In this document: piece after piece, positions 8,753 through 16,681 of the stretch
How positions within the stretch are numbered: position 1 is the first letter of the stretch
Layout of the letters: every line of letters begins with the position of its first letter
Assembly (NCBI GenBank): GCA_039942715.1
Contig: JBDVBY010000001.1
Location: forward strand, 558,001 to 622,000
Reading direction: 5' to 3'
Source: JABDJX01 sp039942715
Lineage (GTDB): Bacteria > Pseudomonadota > Alphaproteobacteria > Rhodobacterales > Rhodobacteraceae
DNA length: 64,000 nucleotides
Program-made: the position numbers and the translations under genes
The notes under the pieces: generated by a model
What the model saw: only the letters and a program-made list of their open reading frames with translations
Databases searched by the model: none
What the model was told of the DNA's origin: nothing

Positions 8753-10010
8753 TTTCAGCCTCGCCATTCGCTTTGACATGCCATGTTTGAATGCAGTTGT
8801 TGTGGTAAACCGAGTTTTCGCCACGCACCTCGCGCAGGGCCGCTTTGGTCGGTTGCACATAACCCGTTTCATCCATCGCGCGGGCCTGAAGCAGCATCTC
8901 GCTGCCATCCCACTGAGTGTCTAGGTAAAATCGGGTCAGCGCTTTGGCGTCACCCTGTTTGCCAAGCCGCGCGGTTTCCCATGTGATACCACCATCCTTT
9001 GAGACATCGACGCGGGTGATTTGGCCGTGGCCCGACCAGGCCAGCCCCGAGATCACCAGTGGGCCGGGGGCGTGGCTGATTGGCGATTGCGGACTTGGAC
9101 TTGTGATGACTGATTTGGCGTCCATCACCCATGTCCATTTGCGCGCGGTACCATCGGCCAGAACGTCGGTATATTTCGACGTCTCCTCGCGGCTTTCTAC
9201 AGCCATATCAGCAACTTCGATCCGCCGGATCCATTTGACCCACATGTTGCCTTCCCAACCGGGAACAACCAATCGCACCGGATAGCCATGTTCCATACGC
9301 AGCGCTTCACCGTTGGCTTTGAAAGCGACCAGCACATCATCAAGCGCTTTTTCCATCGGGATCGAGCGCCCGTTTGAAGAGGCATCCGCCCCTTCGACAT
9401 AGACCCACTTGTCCTTCAGATCGCCTGCTGCGCCCAAGCCAGCCTCTTCCAGCAACGTGCGTAACGGCACGCCAGTGTATTCCATGTTGTGGATCATACC
9501 GTGGGTGAATTGCACGCCATTCAGCTGTGCACCGGCCCATTCCATTCCGGTGTTGGCAGCGCATTCGCAGAAGTAAACGTGGTTCTCGCGCGGAAAGCGT
9601 TCGAGATCGGCGTAAGTAAAGACAAGCGGCGTATCGACAAGCCCGTTGATCATCAGGCGGTAGTCTTCCTTACGCAACTCGATCGCGCCAGAGTGGTGAC
9701 GTTCAAACGCGCATCCCTGGGGCGTGATCGTGCCTTCAAGAGCGTGAATCGGCGTAAAGTTGATCGAAGAAATTGGATCAGCTGTCAGCCAAGGCACGTT
9801 GCGACGGATCACATCGCCTTCAAACTCGATCGGCATCCCGTAAGGCGTGGCATCCACACCGTCACCCGTTGCACTTGCCCAGTCCTGTACTTCGGTAATC
9901 AGCGGGTCACCCGCCGCCGACGCTTGCCCTGCGACAACTGTGCCTGCAACTGTTGCAGCACTCGCTTTTAGAAAGCCCCGTCTGGAGGGTGCTTTTGGCA
10001 ATTTAGCCAT
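8736..10010 (-). CDS. soxC: SoxC, molybdenum sulfane dehydrogenase, 424 aa
   Basis: ATG 10010 (GGAG site upstream) opens a twin-arginine signal SRRGFLKASAATVAG. The sulfite-oxidase-type molybdopterin domain contains the cofactor Cys region YFCECAANTGMEW, preceded by PRENHV and followed by GVPLRTLLEEAG. The C-terminal dimerisation domain has GLAWSGHGQITRVDVS and TRFYLDTQWDG. SoxC lacks heme and depends on SoxD, encoded just downstream with overlapping ends. Presence of SoxCD separates Paracoccus-type from branched, sulfur-storing Sox pathways. Confidence 0.93.
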   Translation of the reverse strand: MAKLPKAPSRRGFLKASAATVAGTVVAGQASAAGDPLITEVQDWASATGDGVDATPYGMPIEFEGDVIRRNVPWLTADPISSINFTPIHALEGTITPQGCAFERHHSGAIELRKEDYRLMINGLVDTPLVFTYADLERFPRENHVYFCECAANTGMEWAGAQLNGVQFTHGMIHNMEYTGVPLRTLLEEAGLGAAGDLKDKWVYVEGADASSNGRSIPMEKALDDVLVAFKANGEALRMEHGYPVRLVVPGWEGNMWVKWIRRIEVADMAVESREETSKYTDVLADGTARKWTWVMDAKSVITSPSPQSPISHAPGPLVISGLAWSGHGQITRVDVSKDGGITWETARLGKQGDAKALTRFYLDTQWDGSEMLLQARAMDETGYVQPTKAALREVRGENSVYHNNCIQTWHVKANGEAENVEVS

Positions 10011-10029
10011 ATCTCTTTTCTCCGAATAC

Positions 10030-10464
10030 TTAGGGACGTACGTAGGCGTAACCGCCTTCCTGAAGTTCGATAAGCCGAACAACGCCCGACTGAACCATCC
10101 CAACTTCCTCGAGAAGCGGCACTGTCGTGCCTGCTTTCTCGCTCATGACACGGTGCGTGTTTCCACAGGCGGCAAAGGAAAGGTTTTCCATTTCTAGTGC
10201 CATGACAGAAATACGATCTGCGACCGGGCTTTTACCATCAACAAACATATTCAGACCGGGGCCGTAGGCAACAAGTTCGACAACCACGGTGTCGCCAATG
10301 CTCTCATAGTATTTCGTTACATTCGCAACGTTGTTCAGCGCCATGTTCATAACTTGCGGGTCATTCTCATCGACGTGGATCGCAACGCGATGCGTCTCGC
10401 CTTCGGCGAGCGCGCTGGTGGCGAAAGTAAAGGCTAATAGTGCCAATGCAGCAATATGTGTCAT
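10030..10464 (-). CDS. DsrE/DsrF-like periplasmic protein, 144 aa
   Basis: Signal peptide MTHIAALALLAFTFATSALA, then a DsrE-type Rossmann-like fold: VAIHVDENDPQVMNMALNNV, YYESIGDTVVVELVAYGPGL, and the Cys region FAACGNTHRVM (about residue 100). That single Cys sits where DsrE-family sulfur carriers bind persulfide. It lies between soxB and soxC in the operon, where Paracoccus has no gene. A role in sulfur handling is inferred from the family and position; a structural role is also possible. Confidence 0.8.
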   Translation of the reverse strand: MTHIAALALLAFTFATSALAEGETHRVAIHVDENDPQVMNMALNNVANVTKYYESIGDTVVVELVAYGPGLNMFVDGKSPVADRISVMALEMENLSFAACGNTHRVMSEKAGTTVPLLEEVGMVQSGVVRLIELQEGGYAYVRP

Positions 10465-10483
10465 CTTTCCAGACTCCCTGAAA

Positions 10484-12181
10484 TTAAGCGCCGATCACCT
10501 CGACGCTGTCATTTTCGGCCACCGTCACGGTGCCCAATTTACTGATGTGGCTTTCCACTACGTCCCAGATCTGCGGTCCTTCGGTGTCTTCATTGACCGA
10601 AGCCCAGCCTGCGACGACGTAACTGCGCGTAGGATCAATTGCTTCACCTGTGTTGAGCAACGTCATGTTGCTGATCCGGCTGCCTTGGGGCTGTCCGACA
10701 TCAATGCGATAGCCAAGCCCGCCGGTGCGCACCATGTCCCCTCCCTGTTGGTAATAGGGGTCGGGGTTAAAGATGTTGTCGGCGACATCTTCCAGTACAA
10801 TTTTCAGAAATTCACCTGTCATTTCCGTGCGATACGCCTCGCCGTAGCTCATTGACGTCACGTTGAAGATGTCCTCGCGGGTGATGTCCTGACCGGGGAT
10901 CAGCGATGGCCCCCAACGCACGCCGGGGCTAAGCGCAATCTCGGCATCGCGCTCGGAAATAAGCGCGTCGCATATCAGATCGTCCCACGTGCCGTTAAAG
11001 TTACCGCGCCGATACAGCAAGCTGTCGGTCTTGCCGATCACTTCGTTCAGCTGACTTTCAAAAGGAGCGCGCTGTTCGTCGATCAACGCAGACATCTCGG
11101 CATCCGGCTCGATCACATCCGAGAAAATCGGGATCAGCTTATGCCGGAATCCCAACATCCGACCATCGCGGATATCAAGATCAACGCGGCTGACGAATTT
11201 GCCGTTCGATCCAGACGGGATGATGATCGTATCCCCCGCAATCACAGGCTCGGGCAGTGCGTCGTGTGTGTGACCAGAGAGGATCACATCGATGCCACTG
11301 ACCACGCTCGCCATTTTCTTATCCACATCAAAGCCGTTGTGGCTAAGGACGACAACGCATTCAGCGCCCGCCGCACGGACTTCATCGATCATGGCTTGCA
11401 TGTTTTCATCGCGGATACCGAAAGAGTATTCAGGGAACATCCAGCCCGGATTGGCGATCGGCATATACGGGAAAGCCTGCCCGATCACAGCGATCATCGT
11501 ACCGCCACGCTCGAACATTTTGTAAGGCGGAAATAACTCGGTCGGCTCATCCCATTCGACGTCAAAGATGTTCTGCCCCAAAGCGGCAAAAGGCAGGTTC
11601 TCGACAATCTCTGCCACACGCTCACTGCCCAGCGTGAACTCCCAATGGAAGGTCATCGCCTCGGGGCCAAGCAGGTTCATTACATTAACCATGTCCTGAC
11701 CTTGGGTGTGATGGCAGGTGTAAGAGCCATGCCACGTATCCCCACCATCAAGCAAAATCGCATCGGGGCGATCCGCGCGGATCGCTTTGATCACGGTCGC
11801 CACACGGTCCATGCCGCCAACCCGGCCATAGCCTTGAGCCAGTGCTGAAAAATCACCGGAGCTGAGCGCGTAATGGCTGCGGCTGCCATCGTCGATGCCG
11901 TAAAGCTTGCGGAAATCAGCGCCCGTCACATGCGGCACAGCGCCCTTGTTGCCGCCAACGCCAATGTTGACGGAAGGCTCGCGAAAATAAATCGGTTTGA
12001 GCTGACCATGAATGTCCGTGACGTGGATCAGCGAGACATTCCCGAAGGTGTCGAACTGTAAAAGTTGGTCTTGGGTCAGCGTCTGTTGCGCGGCCAGCTT
12101 TGCCCAATTACCAAAGCCTGAGGCCCCGTAAATGGCGGACGCCGCCATGCCTACTTGAAGAAAATCACGCCGAGAGATCAT
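10484..12181 (-). CDS. soxB: SoxB, S-sulfosulfanyl-L-cysteine sulfohydrolase, 565 aa
   Basis: Tat signal MISRRDFLQVGMAAS. The protein belongs to the 5'-nucleotidase metallophosphatase family with dimanganese ligands visible: VTDIHGQ (Asp56, His58), DGGDTWHG (about 145-152), HWEFTLG, VVLSHNGFDVD and SGHTHDALPE. The C-terminal 5'-nucleotidase domain follows, with DDLICDALI and the NVTSMSYGEAY segment. SoxB removes sulfate from the thiosulfonate bound to the SoxY Cys. It follows soxA after an 81-bp gap and is the best marker gene of the pathway. Confidence 0.96.
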   Translation of the reverse strand: MISRRDFLQVGMAASAIYGASGFGNWAKLAAQQTLTQDQLLQFDTFGNVSLIHVTDIHGQLKPIYFREPSVNIGVGGNKGAVPHVTGADFRKLYGIDDGSRSHYALSSGDFSALAQGYGRVGGMDRVATVIKAIRADRPDAILLDGGDTWHGSYTCHHTQGQDMVNVMNLLGPEAMTFHWEFTLGSERVAEIVENLPFAALGQNIFDVEWDEPTELFPPYKMFERGGTMIAVIGQAFPYMPIANPGWMFPEYSFGIRDENMQAMIDEVRAAGAECVVVLSHNGFDVDKKMASVVSGIDVILSGHTHDALPEPVIAGDTIIIPSGSNGKFVSRVDLDIRDGRMLGFRHKLIPIFSDVIEPDAEMSALIDEQRAPFESQLNEVIGKTDSLLYRRGNFNGTWDDLICDALISERDAEIALSPGVRWGPSLIPGQDITREDIFNVTSMSYGEAYRTEMTGEFLKIVLEDVADNIFNPDPYYQQGGDMVRTGGLGYRIDVGQPQGSRISNMTLLNTGEAIDPTRSYVVAGWASVNEDTEGPQIWDVVESHISKLGTVTVAENDSVEVIGA

Positions 12182-12262
12182 ATTGCTTCCAACTCATATT
12201 CGCATATTTGAATGCTACGAATGAAATTTAGGCCCTGCAACGCGCGTCACAGGGCCCAAAGT

Positions 12263-13093
12263 TTAGTTACGGACGGACGGGGATTCGACCGAAAGGCCGT
12301 TTCCGCGTGACGCGAGATAAAGCTCAAGCGCTTTAAACTCATCGCCGCCTTCCTTGAATGGGGTCGCACGAATGTTGCTCATGCAGCCTTTAAAACGCCC
12401 ATGCATCGAGTTCAGCTTGGCGTTCTTCAAACGGTACGTTGGAAAACCGTTGGTCTGCCCTTGGCTCAAATGGTCAGCCCGGATCATCACACCGTAGTTG
12501 TCCTCGTGGCAGTTCGAGCAAGCCATATCAAGCTGGCCGACGCGGGTGTAGTAAAGCTCTTTGCCTTTTTCCCAAAAGTCAGAAGCCTCACCATCAATCG
12601 CCACGTTCATTGGCAAGCCACGCGATTGCAGGCTAATCAAAGCGGTCATTCCAGTCATTTGCGTGCCGGAATACTTCCACTTCTCAGCGCCCATACGATC
12701 AGTACGACATTCGTTGATCAGGTTTTCCATAGTGACCAACTGACCGTCTTCCACGCGCGGAAGCTGCGTGCGCAGCCCTTCAAACGCAGCAACGTCTTCG
12801 TGACACGACGAACACGCCTTGCCTTCAGACCCGTCCACGACATCCCATTCATCAATCGCCTGATCGACAAAGATCATGCCGGGATTGTCAAAGTCATCTG
12901 TTTGCAACGCTTGCGTTTCGGATGAGCGGAAATGCCAGCCTGAATAAATCGTGCTCACGTTCTCCATATGCGATGGTGCTTCAGCCGTACTGACCATCGC
13001 CTCGCCTTCAACACTCAAGGTGTTGTCGTCCTGCGCCGAGACCGAGCCCGCCGCAAGGATTGTAGCTATCATCAAACCGGATGTGATCCGCAT
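12263..13093 (-). CDS. soxA: SoxA, diheme cytochrome subunit of SoxAX, 276 aa
   Basis: ATG 13093 has GGGAGG upstream and opens the signal peptide MRITSGLMIATILAAGSVSA. Two heme sites, CSSCH (94-98) and CSNCH (192-196), and the catalytic Cys237 in GRFKGCMSN, which carries the persulfide ligand in characterised SoxA, are all present; Cys129 (NECRTDR) is a further conserved site. SoxAX joins thiosulfate to SoxY oxidatively. This is the diheme SoxA version. The neighbours soxZ and soxB are in canonical order. Confidence 0.95.
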   Translation of the reverse strand: MRITSGLMIATILAAGSVSAQDDNTLSVEGEAMVSTAEAPSHMENVSTIYSGWHFRSSETQALQTDDFDNPGMIFVDQAIDEWDVVDGSEGKACSSCHEDVAAFEGLRTQLPRVEDGQLVTMENLINECRTDRMGAEKWKYSGTQMTGMTALISLQSRGLPMNVAIDGEASDFWEKGKELYYTRVGQLDMACSNCHEDNYGVMIRADHLSQGQTNGFPTYRLKNAKLNSMHGRFKGCMSNIRATPFKEGGDEFKALELYLASRGNGLSVESPSVRN

Positions 13094-13121
13094 GATACGT
13101 CCTCCCTTTTTCGCGCGTTCT

Positions 13122-13451
13122 TTAAGACACGCTGATTTTCTTGGCGGTCTCGTAGACAGAGCCGTCGTCATCGTACCACGTGAACTGGAACTCGCCCTCT
13201 TCAGGAACAACCGCCTCAAACTGAAAGTAAGGGTTGGTCGAAATTGCGGGTTCAAGCTGAACATCAATCACGTTTTCGCCGTTAAAATCAGCTGTGAACC
13301 GGTTGATGATCGACCGTGGGATAACGTTGCCATCGCCGTCTTTGCGCTGACCGCTTTCCATTTTGTGGCTGATCAGCGTTTTGATCGTGATCGTGTCGCC
13401 AGCAGCCGCTTTCTTTGGGACTTTGACGCGGGGTTTTACACCAGATGCCAT
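13122..13451 (-). CDS. soxZ: SoxZ, sulfur-carrier partner, 109 aa
   Basis: A leaderless immunoglobulin-like protein of the usual length: VKPRVKVPKKAAAGDTITIK opening and FTADFNGENVIDVQLEPAIS in the middle, ending KKISVS. It has no signal and no Cys, as expected, because SoxZ is exported bound to Tat-borne SoxY. The SoxYZ heterodimer carries thiosulfate-derived intermediates among SoxAX, SoxB and SoxCD. Confidence 0.94.
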   Translation of the reverse strand: MASGVKPRVKVPKKAAAGDTITIKTLISHKMESGQRKDGDGNVIPRSIINRFTADFNGENVIDVQLEPAISTNPYFQFEAVVPEEGEFQFTWYDDDGSVYETAKKISVS

Positions 13452-13473
13452 GATAATTCTCCTCGTCTCTCGC

Positions 13474-13896
13474 TTAGCCGCCGCAGCCGCCGATTGTTAC
13501 TTTCACGTTTGCCGATGCTTTCTGGAACGAACCATCCGCCATTTGGGCAATCGCGATTACATCTTGGGTGCCTGCCAGCCGCATGCGGGTAGACGCGCTT
13601 TGCGATGGGTTGAGCGCGCCAAATTTGAAAGTCGCCACATTTGGCACAGGGTTACCATCCGCGAAAACCGCGATCATGGTGGCGCCCGGCGCGCTGACTT
13701 CGATTGGCACTGTATTGCCATTTTCCGCAATCTCTGGCGCGGTCAACGTGATGCCGCCTTCGCCCATCTCTGCGCCGCCTGTGATTTTGGCGATCTCATC
13801 ATCGGTCATCGATGCAAACGCAGGTACCGCGCCAAAAGCGGTGACGGCAAAGCCTGCTGAACCCATGACCATTAAGTCTCGACGTGTCAGTTTCAT
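13474..13896 (-). CDS. soxY: SoxY, sulfur carrier with C-terminal GGCGG, 140 aa
   Basis: ATG 13896 (GAGGAG site) starts MKLTRRDLMVMGSAGF, a Tat signal. The protein ends in GGCGG, the swinging arm whose Cys138 is the covalent attachment point for all Sox intermediates. The middle is a beta sandwich with TVPIEVSAPG and PNVATFKFG. Together with soxZ this identifies the carrier complex beyond reasonable doubt. Confidence 0.96.
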   Translation of the reverse strand: MKLTRRDLMVMGSAGFAVTAFGAVPAFASMTDDEIAKITGGAEMGEGGITLTAPEIAENGNTVPIEVSAPGATMIAVFADGNPVPNVATFKFGALNPSQSASTRMRLAGTQDVIAIAQMADGSFQKASANVKVTIGGCGG

Positions 13897-13907
13897 AGTG
13901 TCTCTCC

Positions 13908-14363
13908 TCACCCTTCTTTGAGTGTCATCAGATAGGCGATGACGTCCTCGACCTGCTGTGCGGTCAGAACGGATTTGCCTGCGAATTTTTCAAGCGGACG
14001 CTCGTAGCCGCTGTCGATGTAGAAAGCGGGCATGATCGTGCCCTCAAATACGTTCTTCGAGTTTGTCACGATGGCGCGCAGCTCGCCCTCTTCCCAGCGA
14101 TCCGCAACACCGTCCATTGTCGGGCCAACTTCGCCATGAAAGCTTTGCTCGGGCATGTCAGAGTTTGTGTGGCACGCCAGACAATTGCCCTGCTTGCGGT
14201 TCAAAAACACTTTGCGACCAGCGGCCGGATCACCCGCCTGCCCGGTCAGCGATTGTGTAACCATGCCGTCAACAAACGCGACATCCATGGGTTTCACCTC
14301 CTCGGCCGATGCACCAGACGCACTAAGTGCCGCAATCGAGGCTATTACGAATAGCTTTTTCAT
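13908..14363 (-). CDS. soxX: SoxX, monoheme cytochrome of SoxAX, 151 aa
   Basis: Signal peptide MKKLFVIASIAALSASGASA, heme c site CLACH at 61-65, GEVGPTMDGVADRW, and Met111 in GTIMPAFY as the probable sixth ligand. First gene of the structural sox operon. A SoxR-type operator lies 65-80 bp upstream of its start, and a TAGTAT -10-like hexamer (14391-14396 on the minus strand) lies between them. Confidence 0.95.
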   Translation of the reverse strand: MKKLFVIASIAALSASGASAEEVKPMDVAFVDGMVTQSLTGQAGDPAAGRKVFLNRKQGNCLACHTNSDMPEQSFHGEVGPTMDGVADRWEEGELRAIVTNSKNVFEGTIMPAFYIDSGYERPLEKFAGKSVLTAQQVEDVIAYLMTLKEG

Positions 14364-14427
14364 GTGCCCTCCCTAAAGGCTATTTTGCGTATACTAGCGC
14401 ACACAAAGTTGATCCGCGCAACAACAA

Positions 14428-14443
14428 ATTCAACAAATTGAAT
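14428..14443 (-). promoter_or_regulatory. Candidate SoxR operator upstream of soxX
   Basis: ATTC-N8-GAAT, embedded in a perfect 7-4-7 inverted repeat (AATTCAA-CAAA-TTGAATT, 14427-14444). This form is known for operators of the SqrR/BigR branch of ArsR repressors, to which SoxR belongs. It sits just upstream of the probable soxX promoter, where repressor binding could block transcription until polysulfide oxidises SoxR. Confidence 0.7.
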
Positions 14444-14460
14444 TTCTGGAAAGCTCCGGC

Positions 14461-15039
14461 TTAGTCCGTCGACCCGTTGTCGCGTTCCTGAATCCGCCGC
14501 GCGTGATAGCGCTGAAAGTCCTCTTCGCCATCGAGCTCATAGCGCTTCTCGGCAACCCAGGTGAACATATCCAGCGTTGTACCCCGTCCAAAAGCACCGG
14601 GCATCATAGCCACAGCAGCTTGCGGCGCGGTTGCGCCTTCTGCCACCTCTTCGGGCATGAACAACATCGAAGGCGTGAACAAAATGCCCCATTTGCGCGC
14701 CATGTCCTTTTCCGACAGCGTTTCGCCATCAAAGTCGGTCACTTCTGTGTCGCCGTGCAAGTTAACCTGCACCACAAAATAATTGTCCTCGATCGCAGCT
14801 GTCACGTCAGGATCAGGGAACACCTCCTTGTGCATCTTGGTGCAATAGATACAGCCGCGCTGTTCAAACATGATCAACAGGCGCTTGCCTTCATCGTTGG
14901 CCTCTTCAAGGTCTTCGCGCAGGTCTTTGAAGGTGTCGCGCATCCAATCGGTTTTGTGCAAACCATCATCGCCAACCTCGGCCGCTTGTGCGGTAAGGCT
15001 GAACGCCAACGCACTTAAAAGAACTAAATATCTCTTCAT
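14461..15039 (-). CDS. soxW: SoxW, periplasmic thioredoxin, 192 aa
   Basis: Signal peptide MKRYLVLLSALAFSLTAQA, thioredoxin-like fold with active site CIYC at about residues 63-66, and the cis-Pro region LFTPSMLFMP. SoxW receives electrons from the membrane protein SoxV encoded 18 bp upstream and keeps the SoxY Cys reactive. It ends 98 bp before soxX, leaving room for the soxX promoter. Confidence 0.92.
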   Translation of the reverse strand: MKRYLVLLSALAFSLTAQAAEVGDDGLHKTDWMRDTFKDLREDLEEANDEGKRLLIMFEQRGCIYCTKMHKEVFPDPDVTAAIEDNYFVVQVNLHGDTEVTDFDGETLSEKDMARKWGILFTPSMLFMPEEVAEGATAPQAAVAMMPGAFGRGTTLDMFTWVAEKRYELDGEEDFQRYHARRIQERDNGSTD

Positions 15040-15057
15040 GATGTTTCCTCCGATAGG

Positions 15058-15798
15058 TTACCCAATAGCGCTGAACCACGGGATAGTTTCTAGCATCCAT
15101 TGCGCAATGATGTTGATCGAATTGGTGGCGATCAGCACGCCAAAAAGGACAAGCAACGCGCCCATGAGCTTTTCGATAAGCCCAAGGTGGCGGCGGAATC
15201 GGCTCATCCAGCGCATGAATGGACCAATGAACAACGCGGCGACCACAAACGGCAGCGTCATCCCCACGCCATAAACAAACAGCAACCACATGCCCTGCCC
15301 TGCGGTTTCCTGACCAGCAGCCGTGAACAAGATCGCCGCCAGAACCGGCCCGACACAGGGCGTCCAGCCAAAGGCAAACGCCAAACCAATGACAAAAGCG
15401 CCGACGTAGCTGACGTTCGAGGTTTCTCCGGCGTCAGCGCGAAACTGTCGATAAAGGATACCGATGCGGATGATACCCAAGAAATGTAGGCCCATCGCGA
15501 TGATGATCGCTGCGGCTACCCAGCGCAGCACATCAAAATACTCGCGTACCATTTGACCAAAGAGCGAAGCGGTCGCGCCGAGCCCCATAAAGACAGTGAT
15601 CACACCGGCGGCAAAACAGATCGCCGACAACACTGCCCGGCGCCGCACGGCAGGCGTGATGTCTGCTTCGGCAGAAATCTGGTTCATCCCCACACCAGCG
15701 AGGTAGCTGAGGTAGAACGGCACGATGGGAAGAATGCAGGGCGACAAAAACGACAAAAGCCCAGCAATCAAGGCGCCCATGGCAGTGATATCGAACAC
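15058..15798 (-). CDS. soxV: SoxV, CcdA/DsbD-type thiol-disulfide transporter, 246 aa
   Basis: Starts at GTG 15798 (AGGG before it); an in-frame ATG at 15780 is the alternative. Six hydrophobic segments, with the two family Cys residues in FLSPCILPIVPFY (first helix) and FGWTPCVGPVL (fourth). It moves reducing equivalents from cytoplasmic thioredoxin across the membrane to SoxW. It is divergent from soxS, with a SoxR-type site between the two genes. Confidence 0.93.
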   Translation of the reverse strand: MFDITAMGALIAGLLSFLSPCILPIVPFYLSYLAGVGMNQISAEADITPAVRRRAVLSAICFAAGVITVFMGLGATASLFGQMVREYFDVLRWVAAAIIIAMGLHFLGIIRIGILYRQFRADAGETSNVSYVGAFVIGLAFAFGWTPCVGPVLAAILFTAAGQETAGQGMWLLFVYGVGMTLPFVVAALFIGPFMRWMSRFRRHLGLIEKLMGALLVLFGVLIATNSINIIAQWMLETIPWFSAIG

Positions 15799-15821
15799 GT
15801 GAACCCTGCCCTTCTTGATAA

Positions 15822-15837
15822 ATTCACATATTAGATT
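15822..15837. promoter_or_regulatory. Candidate SoxR operator in the soxV/soxS divergent gap
   Basis: ATTC-N8-GATT, one base away from the ATTC-N8-GAAT form found upstream of soxX, overlapping an inverted repeat ACATA-N6-TATGT (15826-15841). The gap between the divergent genes is only 75 bp, so one site could control both soxVW and soxSR. Confidence 0.6.
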
Positions 15838-15873
15838 ATGTTCGCCACACTAAATCGTCAATCGGAGACACGT

Positions 15874-16239
15874 ATGGCACGCATCGCGGCCGTCATTTTG
15901 GCCTGCATGATGTTGCCTCTTTCGGCGGCGGCGGACACCTACTTGTTGATGGCCGAAGAAGATGGCTGTGCTTGGTGCGCCCGCTGGAACAAAGAAATCG
16001 CTCCAATCTATCCCAAAACAGTCGAAGGCAAGACCGCGCCGCTCATGCGGTACGACCTTCACAGCCAAACGCCCGACGTGGCTTTTGAGCGCGCTGTGCA
16101 CTACACGCCAACGTTCATCCTGGTTGAGGACGGCGTCGAGGTCGGTCGGATCGAAGGCTATCCCGGCGAAGATTTTTTTTGGGGCCTATTGACGATATTA
16201 TTCGAGCGCGCGGAAATTCCATTGGATCAGACAGGGTAA
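15874..16239 (+). CDS. soxS: SoxS, periplasmic thioredoxin-like protein, 121 aa
   Basis: ATG 15874 behind CGGAG; signal peptide MARIAAVILACMMLPLSAAA, thioredoxin motif CAWC at residues 32-35, cis-Pro region YTPTFILVEDG. In Paracoccus SoxS reduces and reactivates the SoxY carrier when it is modified off-pathway. It lies 5 bp before soxR in the same transcript, the standard arrangement. Confidence 0.92.
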   Translation: MARIAAVILACMMLPLSAAADTYLLMAEEDGCAWCARWNKEIAPIYPKTVEGKTAPLMRYDLHSQTPDVAFERAVHYTPTFILVEDGVEVGRIEGYPGEDFFWGLLTILFERAEIPLDQTG

Positions 16240-16244
16240 ACGTG

Positions 16245-16619
16245 ATGTCACAACAGTTGAGTTCGCAACCGGACACGAGCGAGATCGCTTCAAAACTGCC
16301 TGTCTTTGACGCCAATATGTGCGCAGAGGATATGGAAAAGATGATGCAAAACGCACAGCTTGCATCAAACTTCCTCAAGGCAATCAGCCATGAGGGGCGC
16401 TTGATGATCCTGTGTCATCTGGCTTCGGGCGAAAAGTCCGTTACCGAATTGGAAGACTTGTTGTCGGCGCGCCAAGCAGCAGTGTCTCAACAGCTTTCGC
16501 GGCTTCGTCTTGAAGGCTTGGTGAACCCACGGCGCGACGGGAAGACAATCTACTATAGCCTTGCGGATGATCGACCGAAGAAGATCATGGAAGTCGTCTA
16601 CGAATTGTTCTGCAAATAA
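16245..16619 (+). CDS. soxR: SoxR, ArsR-family sulfur-responsive repressor, 124 aa
   Basis: ATG 16245. Winged helix-turn-helix: LMILCHLASGEKSVTELE, then the recognition helix ARQAAVSQQLSRLRLEGLV and wing RRDGKTIYYSL. Cys57 (LMILCHL) and Cys123 (LFCK) are placed like the two Cys of SqrR/BigR that form a tetrasulfide bridge with persulfides; Cys26 is extra. It should repress soxVW, soxX-H and its own unit until reduced sulfur is present, and two matching operators occur in this cluster. Confidence 0.93.
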   Translation: MSQQLSSQPDTSEIASKLPVFDANMCAEDMEKMMQNAQLASNFLKAISHEGRLMILCHLASGEKSVTELEDLLSARQAAVSQQLSRLRLEGLVNPRRDGKTIYYSLADDRPKKIMEVVYELFCK

Positions 16620-16681
16620 CTTCGTTCTGCTCATAAACCGGTCCATCTTTGGGCCGTTTCGGAACTTGGGAGGGGTACCGA

